This document shows, one piece after another, positions 23,272-32,491 of a stretch of 33,521 nucleotides of DNA. The DNA is taken from the NCBI GenBank assembly GCA_021802105.1, contig JAKAAW010000007.1, positions 1-33,521 on the forward strand, written 5' to 3'. The translations under genes and the position numbers were made by a program. The notes beneath the pieces are model-generated. The model ran no database searches and had not been told where the DNA came from. It saw only the letters and a list, made by a program, of their open reading frames with translations. The stretch's first letter is position 1. The number at the start of each line of letters is the position of its first letter. Origin of the DNA: Nanobdellota archaeon (GTDB lineage Archaea; Nanobdellota; Nanobdellia; Parvarchaeales; Parvarchaeaceae).

Positions 23272-23404
23272 GGAGATTTTAATGTCTGCGCATTTATTAG
23301 TTTCAGTAGATATAAATTCAACTTTGATTAAAGTTTAGGATTCATTTGTGTGCAAAGCTCCACAGCAAACAAAGCTTAAATCTATAATTTATCATTTAAC
23401 CTGT

Positions 23405-23488
23405 ATGGCAAAGACAGTGAGTGCCGACTACAGAGGTATAGCAGAAGAATTTGTAAATGTGGGTAAAGAAATTGTATATCTTAAATAG
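23405..23488 (+). CDS. Possible 27-aa mini-ORF
   Basis: ATG at 23405 opens MAKTVSADYRGIAEEFVNVG to a TAG at 23486-23488, shortly before ftsY. A TATA-like ATAATTTATC lies about 20 bp upstream. There is no clear ribosome-binding site and no recognised family; it may be chance or the remnant of a longer gene lost from the pfdA-ftsY interval. Confidence 0.2.
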   Translation: MAKTVSADYRGIAEEFVNVGKEIVYLK

Positions 23489-23505
23489 GTAAAATAAAGA
23501 CAATT

Positions 23506-24645
23506 ATGTTCGATTTCATCAAGAAGAAACTAAAAGAATCAATCAATTCGATACAGCACAGGCTAGCTAAAGAGGAGCAGGACGAGCAGAAAGAGGTTGA
23601 GACAAAAGAATTTAGGGAGCAGGTAGACGAAATCAAGCAAGAAAAGCAGATAATAGAAGGAAAACCTGAGAAAAAATCCGCTGAGAAATCTCACGCTGAA
23701 GAGAAACACAAAAATAATGCAGACAAGCATGAGGAGAGACCTGGGACAAAAAAGGAAATCAAAAATGCAAAGGAGCACGCCCCAGAAAAGAAGAAAAGGA
23801 TACTTTCGCACAAGATAACAAGTGAAGATATAGCTTCCATATACGGCGATATAAAAGAGGCTCTCCTTGAGAATAACGTAGCCATGGAAGTAGCGATGGC
23901 GATACACAAGGACCTTGAAGAATCGCTTATAGGGAAGGAAGTGTCCTTCCTGTCGAACAAAAAAGAGGTGGAGACTGCCATAAAGAAAAGCATCTCAGAC
24001 GTAATGTTTGAATATTCCTCTGATAGGTTTCTTTCCGATATAAGGAGAAAGAAACCCTATATCATCCTTTTCATAGGCGTCAATGGCGCGGGTAAGACGA
24101 CTACCCTTGCAAAACTGATAAACTTCCTGCAGAAAAATAATCTAAGGGTCGTCGTGTCAGCAAGCGACACCTTTAGGGCGGCTTCCATAGAGCAGGTTGA
24201 GATACACACAAAGAAGCTCGGCGCGAAACTGATAAAGCACAACTACGGCGCCGATCCTGCGGCAGTGGCTTTCGACGCAATAAAGCATGCACACAGCGAG
24301 AACGCGGACGTGGTTATGATAGACACTGCCGGCAGAAGCGACATAAACAAGAACCTTATAGAAGAGCTGAAGAAAGTAAAACGCGTCAGTAAACCTGACC
24401 TGACCATATTTATTGGAGACGCCCTGACAGGTAACGATGCTGTCAACCAGGCCAGGATATTTGATAAAGAAGTAGGTATAGACACAGTCATACTCTCTAA
24501 AGCTGATGTGGACAAGAAAGGGGGCGCTATCCTCTCCATATCATATGTAACTAAGAAACCGATATTGTTTCTAGGGACAGGCCAGGGTTATGAAGATTTA
24601 GTGCCATTCAGCAAAGAGAGAACGGCTGAATTCATCCTAAGTTAA
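23506..24645 (+). CDS. ftsY: Signal recognition particle receptor FtsY
   Basis: A 379-aa SRP receptor GTPase that docks the SRP-ribosome complex at the membrane. Residues ~1-105 are a highly charged Lys/Glu linker (A domain). Then come the N domain (ITSEDIASIYGDIKEALLENNVAMEVAMAI) and the G domain with G1 GVNGAGKTTTLAKL (~res 188-201), DTFRAASIEQ, G3 DTAGRSDINKNLIEEL, G4 SKAD and the closing FLGTGQGYEDLVPF. It follows pfdA as in many archaea, but after the inserted HD remnant. Its last bases overlap the convergent LamG gene by nine bp. Confidence 0.96.
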   Translation: MFDFIKKKLKESINSIQHRLAKEEQDEQKEVETKEFREQVDEIKQEKQIIEGKPEKKSAEKSHAEEKHKNNADKHEERPGTKKEIKNAKEHAPEKKKRILSHKITSEDIASIYGDIKEALLENNVAMEVAMAIHKDLEESLIGKEVSFLSNKKEVETAIKKSISDVMFEYSSDRFLSDIRRKKPYIILFIGVNGAGKTTTLAKLINFLQKNNLRVVVSASDTFRAASIEQVEIHTKKLGAKLIKHNYGADPAAVAFDAIKHAHSENADVVMIDTAGRSDINKNLIEELKKVKRVSKPDLTIFIGDALTGNDAVNQARIFDKEVGIDTVILSKADVDKKGGAILSISYVTKKPILFLGTGQGYEDLVPFSKERTAEFILS

Positions 24646-26553
24646 GCCACTAGCAACCACCATTGGCATGAATCCATTCGGAGGATAGGCACGCGTGCGA
24701 AGCCAGTAGATGGTTCCACCGATATTTGAACTTGACTGAAAACTCATCTCTATCGGTATTCCACTTGATATTTCTGAAGATGGATTGACCTGCGTCGTAT
24801 AATTAGCTTGTGCAGTTGTGCTGGATGTTGATGCTATGACAGAATAAACGACATTACCGCTTGGTTGAGGGAATGTAAAAATATCGGACGAACTGGAAGC
24901 TGTTATAAGCCCAAATTCTGCATTTCCGGTTCCTATAGTACCAAAGTTGCCAGAACCCCACCCTGTATTAAATCCGATACCACCATAGTAGCACGAAGAG
25001 GTAGAACCACTACCAGTTAGGCTTCCATAAAAGTCCATGATTGCATTTGCAGAAAATGTAGATGTGGAAGCTATAGTAGTAGTCTGTCCAAAACAGCCCC
25101 CAGCATTTGTTGCCGTAAAAGTAATTCCGTTATTAATGGTATAAGGAACGTATCCGTTTGTTGCTGTCCATCCACTCGGCAGAGCTGTTTCTGCAAAGTT
25201 CCAGTAATTGTTGAATACATTAGCTCCATCATCGTATTCCGCATATATCGGAGATAATTGCGGGGCCTCACCTGTATTTATGGTATTGAACGTGTTATAG
25301 TTTTTCGGATCGAATGTCATATAAACCGTTGTTGATGATAGTGCTGGTATCGAGCCTAGCTTCAGCCAATACGTACTGGATGTACTGGCTGAGCCAGCTC
25401 CATTATACTCAATATTATAGGCTGTCCCCGTGTTGCCGTTCCCGCTGTAATCATTAGCGTTGCCTGCCAGAGGATAATAAGCCAGAAGCTTGCTTTTGTC
25501 AACTGGACCACCATTCAATCCATTATAGTAAATACTTGCTATCTGTGATGATGAAAGGGAAGCATTATAGATTTGTACGTTTGCTAGAGAACCGCTGACA
25601 GGGTTGCATCCAGGACCTGACGTCACAGCGTGAGTCCCGCTTATCGTCAGCTGACTCTGTGCCTGCAGTGGACCATCAGCGGGTACCGGACTTCCGACAA
25701 GCTTTCCGTTGTAATAAACGAACAGGTCCGCCCCGTTATAGACACCGACAAGGTTCTGCCAGACTCCTTGGGCTAGCTTCTGCCCCGGGAAGTCCCTAAA
25801 AAGTGTGCCTGTGCTGTTCCTAATGCTCCACGATTCTGTAGGTGGATTACTGCCAGATTCTATAAGGAAAAAGAAACCAGAACTTGGGCAGCCGGACCCG
25901 CTGCTTAAGACGTCCTCCCAGTAATTGCCAGACGCCCCCCAATAACTGTTGTTAATCGGATCAACCCAGAACGAGACAGTTATCGTTTTTGTAGGCGGCG
26001 TAGCCATAGGGGTGCTTATGGAACCGGCAGGGCTCTGTGAGGGATAAGCAAGATTTCCGCTTTCCAGCCAAGATGGGATTACAGTTCCGTTTGGATATAT
26101 AAACTGCACGTTTTGCAGGTTGTTGGCTTCATACTGAGAGTACTGTGCGGAGTCTAGTACCACCTGCTGCTGAAAGGGGGAAGAAGTCGCCAAAGACTGG
26201 GTGTTTATTATCCTCAGAGCAAGGGTCTGCATCGAACTGATCTGGGTGCCGCTGGAAATGGAAAGACCATTCGTAAAGGTTATACCATAATTGCTGAAAT
26301 AATCCGCGGCTATCGCTCCCATAGAGAGCATGAAAGAATTCTGTGCCTCTGATGAAGGTAATATACTTTGGAAAAAGGAGTACTGGCTTGCAAGGTTGGC
26401 TATAATATCGTTGCTACTCGTCGCACTGCTCTGTAGAACATTTATGTTCTGGCTTGACTGGAGGTTGTTAGCTTCAAGACTGAAAACAGCAAGTACGACC
26501 GCGATAAGCAGGGCGGCAAAGAACACCGTTACAAACTGGCCTTTTTTGTTCAT
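24637..26553 (-). CDS. Large cell-surface protein with pilin-type signal, LamG and DUF2341-like domains
   Basis: A 638-aa exported protein. The N-terminus MNKKGQFVTVFFAALLIAVVLAVFSLEANN resembles an archaeal class III (type IV pilin-like) signal, with KKGQ before the helix. Residues ~50-150 are an alpha-rich region. Residues ~188-350 form a LamG/concanavalin-A-like jelly roll (ITVSFWVDPINN ... QGVWQNLVGVYNGADLFVYYNGKLVG ... LANVQIYNASLSSSQIASIYYNG). After it, YWLKLGSIPALSSTTVYMTFDPKNYNTFNT is a DUF2341-like segment, and a second lectin-like sandwich may cover the C-terminal ~150 residues. It is Ser/Thr/Asn-rich, so probably glycosylated and exposed. A surface adhesin or sugar-binding appendage role is inferred. 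Monocistronic, convergent with ftsY. Confidence 0.82.
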   Translation of the reverse strand: MNKKGQFVTVFFAALLIAVVLAVFSLEANNLQSSQNINVLQSSATSSNDIIANLASQYSFFQSILPSSEAQNSFMLSMGAIAADYFSNYGITFTNGLSISSGTQISSMQTLALRIINTQSLATSSPFQQQVVLDSAQYSQYEANNLQNVQFIYPNGTVIPSWLESGNLAYPSQSPAGSISTPMATPPTKTITVSFWVDPINNSYWGASGNYWEDVLSSGSGCPSSGFFFLIESGSNPPTESWSIRNSTGTLFRDFPGQKLAQGVWQNLVGVYNGADLFVYYNGKLVGSPVPADGPLQAQSQLTISGTHAVTSGPGCNPVSGSLANVQIYNASLSSSQIASIYYNGLNGGPVDKSKLLAYYPLAGNANDYSGNGNTGTAYNIEYNGAGSASTSSTYWLKLGSIPALSSTTVYMTFDPKNYNTFNTINTGEAPQLSPIYAEYDDGANVFNNYWNFAETALPSGWTATNGYVPYTINNGITFTATNAGGCFGQTTTIASTSTFSANAIMDFYGSLTGSGSTSSCYYGGIGFNTGWGSGNFGTIGTGNAEFGLITASSSSDIFTFPQPSGNVVYSVIASTSSTTAQANYTTQVNPSSEISSGIPIEMSFQSSSNIGGTIYWLRTRAYPPNGFMPMVVASGLT

Positions 26554-26608
26554 AAAATCTGGATATAGTGATATTTAATTTTAAATCATTTGAGTATTAT
26601 AATCTTAT

Positions 26609-28177
26609 ATGGATCATGACCTCTTGCAGTTCACACGGTTAATGAAAAGGTCGTTAGAAAGCGGAAGGATACGCACAAAGAGTGATCTGTTTGCAGAAAA
26701 GAAGAGTATAGCCGCTGCTATCGGTGCCTCCACAATTCCAAAAAACAGCGAGATAATGGCGGCCTTCGGCGATATAGACCGCTCCAAGTTTTCCGATGTT
26801 CTCAGGTCAAAACCAATAAGGACGATGTCTGGAGTAAGCGTTGTGGCCCTCATGACAAAACCATACGACTGTCCTCATGGCACGTGTATATTCTGTCCAG
26901 GAGGAACCAGGTTTGGCACGCCGCAGAGCTACACAGGGTTCGAACCGGCGGCAAGAAGGGCAAAATTGAACTCTTACGACCCGTACTTACAGGTACAAGC
27001 GCGTCTAAAGCACTATCTCTTCCTAGGATACCCTCCTCAGAAGATAGAAGTTATAGTGATAGGTGGGACTTTTACCACGCTGCCTGAAACCTACCGGCAG
27101 AAGTTCATAACCGAGATATACAGGGCTCTCAACGATTTCCCGGAACAAAAGGCCGCCGGAATTAAATCGCTCACAGAAGAGAAAAAGGAGAATGAAACAA
27201 GCGGCATAAGATGTGTGGCACTCGCGGTCGAGACGAAACCAGAGAGATGCTCTGATAAGGATATATCTCGTATGGTGGAATATGGAGTAACTCGGGTTGA
27301 GATGGGTGTGCAGAGCGTCTACGACAGCGTTCTGAAGAGGAACAATAGAGGGCACACGATACAGGACGTGAAGGATTCTACAAGAAGATTAAAGGACAGG
27401 ACTTTCAAGGTCGACCACCACATCATGATCAATCTCCCATTCTCAGATGTGGACAAAGACATCAACAGTATAAATGCGCTCTGGGAGGATGATACGTTGA
27501 GACCAGATGCGATAAAAATATACCCTACTCTCGTTATAAAAGGGACGACTCTCTATAACATGTGGAAGACCGGTTCATACAAGACGTATCCTTTGGACAC
27601 AGTAATAGATATTATAGCTCGGGCGGAGACAAGCGCGCCGCGATGGCTCAGAATAATGAGAGTGGAGAGGGACATCCCATCCAACCTGATAGAAGAAGGT
27701 GTTAAGATACCGAACCTGAGACAGCTCGTCTCAGCAAGACTAGAGAAAATGGGCCGCAAACCGAATGATATAAGGAGTAGAGAGATAGGGCACGTTCCTA
27801 TCATGATGAAACCCGTAATATCAATCAACAGAGAAAATTATAGAGCTTCAAGTGGCGACGAGGTTTTCATAAGTTGTGATGATAAAGCAAATGATGCGAT
27901 AATAGGTTTTCTGCGCCTGAGGATACCCGACAGCAGAAAAGAGGCTTTGGTAAGGGAACTCCACGTATACGGGCAACAGAAGCTTCTTCTAGACCATTCG
28001 AGTGGCGGTTTCCAGCACGGCGGAATAGGGATGTCCTTGCTTGAACAGGCGGAAAAGATAGCAGGAGAGGAATATTCCCTGCGAAGGATAAAAGTTATAT
28101 CAGGAGTCGGAGTCAGGGAATATTACAGGAAATTCGGTTATAAACTTGAATCTAATTATATGGTGAAGGAGTTATAA
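26609..28177 (+). CDS. elp3: Elp3 family tRNA uridine-34 modification enzyme (radical SAM + GNAT)
   Basis: A 522-aa archaeal Elp3, which installs the carboxymethyl group on U34 of tRNA from acetyl-CoA. The radical-SAM cluster motif DCPHGTCIFCPGG is at residues ~86-98, followed by GGTFTTLPETYRQ, ALAVETKPERCSDKDISRMVEYGVTRVEMGVQS and DHHIMINLPFSDVDKDI. The C-terminal GNAT domain contains VRELHVYGQQ, FQHGGIGMSLLEQAEKIA and YYRKFGYKLESNYMVKEL. Full length and all key cysteines are present. It starts the plus-strand group with the KH and TopoVI genes, whose next ATG is four bases after its stop. Confidence 0.96.
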   Translation: MDHDLLQFTRLMKRSLESGRIRTKSDLFAEKKSIAAAIGASTIPKNSEIMAAFGDIDRSKFSDVLRSKPIRTMSGVSVVALMTKPYDCPHGTCIFCPGGTRFGTPQSYTGFEPAARRAKLNSYDPYLQVQARLKHYLFLGYPPQKIEVIVIGGTFTTLPETYRQKFITEIYRALNDFPEQKAAGIKSLTEEKKENETSGIRCVALAVETKPERCSDKDISRMVEYGVTRVEMGVQSVYDSVLKRNNRGHTIQDVKDSTRRLKDRTFKVDHHIMINLPFSDVDKDINSINALWEDDTLRPDAIKIYPTLVIKGTTLYNMWKTGSYKTYPLDTVIDIIARAETSAPRWLRIMRVERDIPSNLIEEGVKIPNLRQLVSARLEKMGRKPNDIRSREIGHVPIMMKPVISINRENYRASSGDEVFISCDDKANDAIIGFLRLRIPDSRKEALVRELHVYGQQKLLLDHSSGGFQHGGIGMSLLEQAEKIAGEEYSLRRIKVISGVGVREYYRKFGYKLESNYMVKEL

Positions 28178-28181
28178 CAAA

Positions 28182-28694
28182 ATGGAAGAACAGATAAACA
28201 TGACGAACATAAGGGCGGAAAAGATGGCTGTCCAGAGGAAGTTCCTAAAGGCTATAGATGATGCCGGCGTGGAGCTGGAGCTGGATAGGAACACCGTAAC
28301 GCTATCCTCCGACAGCGGTTTTAGCATCCTGCTCGCGAAGAACGCCGTTCTGGCATTCAACAGAGGTTTCGATTCAAAAACATCAGCCTTGCTTCTGGAC
28401 GATGCGTACGATCTCGCGATAATAAACGTAGGGGATTTTGCGGGTTCGCAGAAAAGGCAGTCTGAACTCAAGGGCAGAGTTATAGGCACCAGAGGCATAA
28501 TAAAGAAAAGGCTTAGCATCGCAACTGGCTGTTACATAAAAATCTTCGGGAAAACAATAAGCGTGATAGGTCCGTATCAGAACCTGAACATTGCCGTTGA
28601 AGCTATAGAAATGCTTTTAAGCGGTGCGAAGCATAATAGTGTGTTTTCGATGATAGATCGTAGAAAACTAGAAAATATTGAGATATGGAAGTAG
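28182..28694 (+). CDS. KH-domain protein, Pno1/Dim2-like (rRNA processing)
   Basis: A 170-aa protein with two KH-like units. The second (LKGRVIGTRGIIKKRLSIATGCYIKIFGKTISVIGPYQNLNIAVEAIEMLLSGAKHNSVFSMID) is the conserved Krr1/Pno1/Dim2 KH with its GRVIGTRG loop. Archaeal Dim2 partners the Nob1 endonuclease and aIF2 in 3'-end maturation of 16S rRNA and small-subunit assembly. The first unit (IDDAGVELELDRNTVTLSSDSGFSILLAKNAVLAFNRGF) is degenerate. Its end overlaps top6B by ten bases, so translation is probably coupled. This neighbourhood with TopoVI is common in archaea. Confidence 0.9.
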   Translation: MEEQINMTNIRAEKMAVQRKFLKAIDDAGVELELDRNTVTLSSDSGFSILLAKNAVLAFNRGFDSKTSALLLDDAYDLAIINVGDFAGSQKRQSELKGRVIGTRGIIKKRLSIATGCYIKIFGKTISVIGPYQNLNIAVEAIEMLLSGAKHNSVFSMIDRRKLENIEIWK

Positions 28695-30553
28695 CGGAAG
28701 AGTTAGCAAAAAAACAGCGTGCGATAAGCGTGACCGAGTTCTTCGAGAAGAACAGACACTTGCTAGGTTTCGATAACAAGCAGAAAGCTCTAATGACATG
28801 TGTGAAGGAAGCGGTTGACAACTCCTTAGATGCCTGTGAGGAGCTAGGGCACATACAAGAGCAGCAAAAGGAAACGGTATCTCTACCAGAAATAACGGTA
28901 GAGGTAAAACCGTTGAGCGATAACTACCAGATATTGGATGAAAAGTCGAGCATAGCGCAGCTTTTCGTACAGAAAAACCAATATTCTATTCTTTACAAAG
29001 GTAGAAGTGAGACAAAACAGATAAGGGGTGGCAAGGTATCGTTCAAGGTAGGAGACGCAGAGATTACGATAACAGAAGAGAAGGACAGGCTATCAGCCAC
29101 TCTAAATGGCCAACAGCTGCGCATGAAGAAAACCGCGCCCACCTTTAAGATAAGGATACTCGACAACGGGCCTGGGATCCTTCCATCTAAGATACCTGAT
29201 ATATTTGGTAGGATGCTTTACGGAAGCAAGTTTCAGTCAATGAAACAGGGAAGAGGGCAACAGGGTATCGGTATACACTCCGCTGTGCTTTATGCCCAAC
29301 TTACAACCGGTAAACCAGCCACAGTGATCTCAAAGATAAGCAGCCAAAAGAAGGGTACGACGATGAAAGTGCAGATAAACATAACCAAGAATGAGCCAGA
29401 AGTTCTTGAGAAAGGGGAGGGGGATTTCCCGTATGAACACGGCACGCAGGTTGAAATAGAAATAGAAGGGATATATGTGGCAGGGACAAAAGGGATTGAT
29501 GAGTACATAAGAAGGACATCGCTAGTCAATCCTGCGGCGACTATCTATTATATAAATCCAAACGGCGACAAAACAACCTACAAAAGGGTGACCGACCATC
29601 TGCCGAAGGAACCCACTGCCATCAAACCGCACCCACAAGGGTTGGAGATAGGCATATTCATGAGAATCCTCAAAAACTCTACCGAAAGAACAGTCGCCTC
29701 CGTAATGGAGAACGAGCTGTCCAGAGTCAGCAGAGCAGTCGCAGACTCCACACTCAAGAGTGTAGGTCTTGATCCAAAGACAAAGCCTGAAGACGTAACA
29801 AGAATAGAGGCACAGTCAATCCTAAAGGCTCTTCAGTCAATGGATCTTATGAGGCCGCAAACGGACTGCTTGTCGCCGATAGGACTGGAAGAGCTTGAGA
29901 AAAAGTTAAAGTCCGAGTTCAAAGCAGAGTATGTTAAAGCTGTCAGCAGAAAACCAGAGGTATACAGAGGCATGCCTTTCCAGATAGAAGCTGCCGTGGC
30001 ATACGGCGGTGATATAACTAATGATAAAGCGGCACTGTTAAGATACGCCAACAAGATACCTCTCCTTTTCGATTCGGCGTCTTGCGCGATAACGCAGAGT
30101 TTCATCGGCGTGGACTATTCAAGATATGGCATAAAAGCGGAGAACAAGGTGCCAATAGGTCCTTTCGTGTTTATAGTGCACATGGCGTCCGTGTGGGTCC
30201 CGTACACAAACGAAGGAAAAACCGCTGTTGCGAGTTACCCCGTGATAACAAAAGAGATAAAACTGGCCCTGCAGGAGTTGGTCAGAAGCATGTCATCGTT
30301 CCTTAACAAGAAGCATAGGAGTACACTTTTCGCCGAGAGAATAAATCTTTTCGACAAATACGGAATAGAACTTGCGTTCTCACTCTCAAAACTTATAAGC
30401 ATGGACGAGAAGAAAGTCCAGACAAAAATAAGTCAGATGCTTGAAAAGAAGAGGGATGAGGTAGAAGAGCATGTCAAGGAGACTCTCAGCACCACCGACG
30501 TCGTTTCAACAAAGATAAGCAGTGATACCGGATCGAACCCGGAAGAGGAGTAA
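28685..30553 (+). CDS. top6B: DNA topoisomerase VI subunit B
   Basis: The ATPase subunit of type IIB topoisomerase (622 aa). GHKL/Bergerat motifs are visible: N-box CVKEAVDNSLDACEE (~res 38-52), G1 RILDNGPGILPSKI, and G2 lid region KQGRGQQGIGIHSAV. The linker/H2TH region and the transducer domain with the switch lysine region (FVFIVHMASVWVPYTNEGKTAVASY) follow. The C-terminus is charged (EVEEHVKETLSTTD). It relaxes or decatenates DNA together with subunit A, whose ATG begins two bases after this stop. Confidence 0.97.
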   Translation: MEVAEELAKKQRAISVTEFFEKNRHLLGFDNKQKALMTCVKEAVDNSLDACEELGHIQEQQKETVSLPEITVEVKPLSDNYQILDEKSSIAQLFVQKNQYSILYKGRSETKQIRGGKVSFKVGDAEITITEEKDRLSATLNGQQLRMKKTAPTFKIRILDNGPGILPSKIPDIFGRMLYGSKFQSMKQGRGQQGIGIHSAVLYAQLTTGKPATVISKISSQKKGTTMKVQINITKNEPEVLEKGEGDFPYEHGTQVEIEIEGIYVAGTKGIDEYIRRTSLVNPAATIYYINPNGDKTTYKRVTDHLPKEPTAIKPHPQGLEIGIFMRILKNSTERTVASVMENELSRVSRAVADSTLKSVGLDPKTKPEDVTRIEAQSILKALQSMDLMRPQTDCLSPIGLEELEKKLKSEFKAEYVKAVSRKPEVYRGMPFQIEAAVAYGGDITNDKAALLRYANKIPLLFDSASCAITQSFIGVDYSRYGIKAENKVPIGPFVFIVHMASVWVPYTNEGKTAVASYPVITKEIKLALQELVRSMSSFLNKKHRSTLFAERINLFDKYGIELAFSLSKLISMDEKKVQTKISQMLEKKRDEVEEHVKETLSTTDVVSTKISSDTGSNPEEE

Positions 30554-30554
30554 C

Positions 30555-31646
30555 ATGGCGGAAGATAGCAGCAAGAAAAAAGCTAAAGTGCTCGAGGACC
30601 TTGGTCTAGGGCTTTACAAACAGATAGAGAAAGGGGAGAATCCGTACGTTACCGTACCTATAAGAGGTCTGTCAAACGTAAAGTACAGTAAGGAGAAAGG
30701 GATCCTGACCTTGGGCAGCGGCGTGTCTAGGAGATATTTCCTCAACGTGGGTCACGTAAGGAAGTTCGTGCAGACAGTAGCGGTGGCGTCACTGAGTAAG
30801 AATCTGATAGAGAGCGACAAGCACACGAGCCTTAGGGACGTGTTCTACCAGATGAGAAGGACGATACCCGGTACAAAAGTAGACGTCGTAGACGACCAGA
30901 CAGAAACGGACAAGGCAGTGGAAGACCTTGAGCTTATAACGGATCTCACCAGGGAGCAGCTTCACATAACCGCCAATAAGAACGGCGCAGTTGCCGGAGA
31001 TGTAATAATAGAGGACCGCGGCGACACGATAGACTGGTCCAAAATGGGAAGTGGAGGTTGGGCGATCCCAAGTACCACAGAGGACATAACATTCAAAAAA
31101 GTGAACGCAAAGTTCGTCCTATACATGGAGAAAGCGGCCATATGGGACAGACTCAATGAGGATAAGGCATGGAAAAAACTTAACTGCGTAATAATCGCAA
31201 GCCAAGGACAGGCAACCAGAGGCATAAGGAGACTTCTGCAGAGGCTTTACACGGAGCAGAACCTTCCTGTTTACGTCCTCACGGACTTCGACCCATGGGG
31301 TTTCTACATTTACTCTGCGATAAAGTTCGGTTCGATAAGTCTAGCACATGCGTCGGAGAAGTTGGCGCTTCCACAGGCAAAGTTTATGGGGCTGCTCGCC
31401 GATGATATAGAGAGGTACGACCTTAAGAGGCATCTGATAAAGTTCAAGGACGTCGACTCATCGCGACTCCAGCAGATAAAGGGGTATGAGTGGTTCAGGA
31501 ACAATAAGGCATGGATGGAAGAGCTTAACAAGATGGAGAAGATAGGTTCGAAAGTGGAGCTTAACGCTTTCACTGCAAAAGGTCTGTCTTTCATGACGGA
31601 GAAGTACCTGCCGGAAAAGATAAAAGAAGACAAGTTTTTGGACTGA
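30555..31646 (+). CDS. top6A: DNA topoisomerase VI subunit A
   Basis: The DNA-cleaving subunit (Spo11 homologue), 363 aa. The catalytic tyrosine is in the 5Y-CAP motif SLRDVFYQMRRT. The TOPRIM domain has the acidic MEKAAIWDRL and DFDPWG Mg-binding motifs, and GWAIPSTTEDI and IIASQGQATRGIRRLLQRL are conserved. The track start extends 11 codons into top6B; MAEDSSKKK at 30555, directly after the top6B stop, is the natural start. It ends the elp3-KH-top6B-top6A unit. Confidence 0.97.
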   Translation: MAEDSSKKKAKVLEDLGLGLYKQIEKGENPYVTVPIRGLSNVKYSKEKGILTLGSGVSRRYFLNVGHVRKFVQTVAVASLSKNLIESDKHTSLRDVFYQMRRTIPGTKVDVVDDQTETDKAVEDLELITDLTREQLHITANKNGAVAGDVIIEDRGDTIDWSKMGSGGWAIPSTTEDITFKKVNAKFVLYMEKAAIWDRLNEDKAWKKLNCVIIASQGQATRGIRRLLQRLYTEQNLPVYVLTDFDPWGFYIYSAIKFGSISLAHASEKLALPQAKFMGLLADDIERYDLKRHLIKFKDVDSSRLQQIKGYEWFRNNKAWMEELNKMEKIGSKVELNAFTAKGLSFMTEKYLPEKIKEDKFLD

Positions 31647-31866
31647 CGCGTTAAACAAGTCGCGGTATATAGATGAAGTAGGTATCTGCAAATGAAGCTC
31701 GTGGGACGCTTATAACAGGATACTAGTCGAGGTTTGCACAAGTAGCCCTCCACAAAAAGCACCATTTTAAATTACGTGGCTTCAACCATAAAATTCCTTA
31801 AAGACAACAATTTTAAAAGGATAGCTATAATATCGGCACCTACAACCGTTCACCGTAAACAGCGGA

Positions 31867-31902
31867 CTTATAAATTTATATAAGATAAAAAGTATAAGAT
31901 AA
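31867..31902 (+). promoter_or_regulatory. Repeated operator-like boxes upstream of the MNT gene
   Basis: The box TATAAGATAA occurs twice as exact direct repeats at 31879-31888 and 31893-31902 (14-bp period), the second ending one base before the ATG at 31904. An imperfect palindrome CTTATAAATTTATATAAG at 31867-31884 overlaps the first box and contains the likely TATA element. The arrangement suits binding by an RHH-type dimer such as the N-terminal domain of the gene product. Confidence 0.55.
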
Positions 31903-31903
31903 T

Positions 31904-32491
31904 ATGGTAAGCGAAGGTTATCGAGCGGTGATGGTTACAGAAGAGAGCTACGATCGGCTAATTAAGACTAGGACTGCTCTTTCTAGGCTAACTGGCAAGA
32001 AGGAAAGTATCAGTGGTTCTATCATGTACTTGCTTCAGAGGTCCTTGATTTCTGTCGGCTTGGATATGGACATAGAAAAATATATAATCGAAATTGTGGA
32101 AGAATTGAAAAAAATCGAGGAGGTAGACGGGATAGTCCTGTTCGGATCTATCGTAAAAGGAAATTATAACGATCTCAGTGACGTTGATCTGCTGATAATC
32201 ATGGAGGGAGACATCTACAGATTTGTGAAGAAACTGTGGGGCATAAGGAAAAAAACCATGCATTACGAAGAAAAATTTATGGAAGAGGGAAAATATTATA
32301 GGTTTAGTCCACTGGTATTACACGATACAGATCTAAAAAAGTTCAGTCCATTCTATTTCGATATAGTTGACTATGGCATAATCATGTACGAAAAGAACAA
32401 AGTCGTCACAACCTTTTTTAATTATATAAACAAATTTCCACATAAGAGACATATTACTGCAGCAGGCGTAGAACTCACATGGAGAAATTAG
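31904..32491 (+). CDS. MNT-type nucleotidyltransferase with N-terminal RHH-like domain
   Basis: A 195-aa protein. Residues ~1-55 (YRAVMVTEESYDRLIKTRTALSRLTGKKESISGSIMYLL) look like a VapB/RHH-type DNA-binding segment. Residues ~75-170 are a minimal nucleotidyltransferase with GSIVKGNYNDLSDVDLLII, the GSxxxG...SDxDLxI active-site motif of MNT antitoxins. In characterised HEPN-MNT systems the MNT AMPylates a Tyr near the HEPN active site to neutralise it. The downstream HEPN gene overlaps by 13 bp. The RHH segment could give autoregulation through the repeated upstream boxes. Confidence 0.82.
   Translation: MVSEGYRAVMVTEESYDRLIKTRTALSRLTGKKESISGSIMYLLQRSLISVGLDMDIEKYIIEIVEELKKIEEVDGIVLFGSIVKGNYNDLSDVDLLIIMEGDIYRFVKKLWGIRKKTMHYEEKFMEEGKYYRFSPLVLHDTDLKKFSPFYFDIVDYGIIMYEKNKVVTTFFNYINKFPHKRHITAAGVELTWRN

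Noticed and set aside
23563-23907. 114-aa hydrophobic minus-strand ORF
   Set aside because: Antisense of the Lys/Glu-rich FtsY linker, which automatically gives Phe/Leu-rich shadows.
26934-26955. GGTTCGAACCGG resembling a tRNA T-loop
   Set aside because: Inside the conserved coding sequence of elp3 with no cloverleaf.
30524-30546. tRNA T-arm-like sequence on the minus strand (CCGGGTTCGATCCGG)
   Set aside because: It lies within the end of top6B and no acceptor, D or anticodon stems can be built around it.
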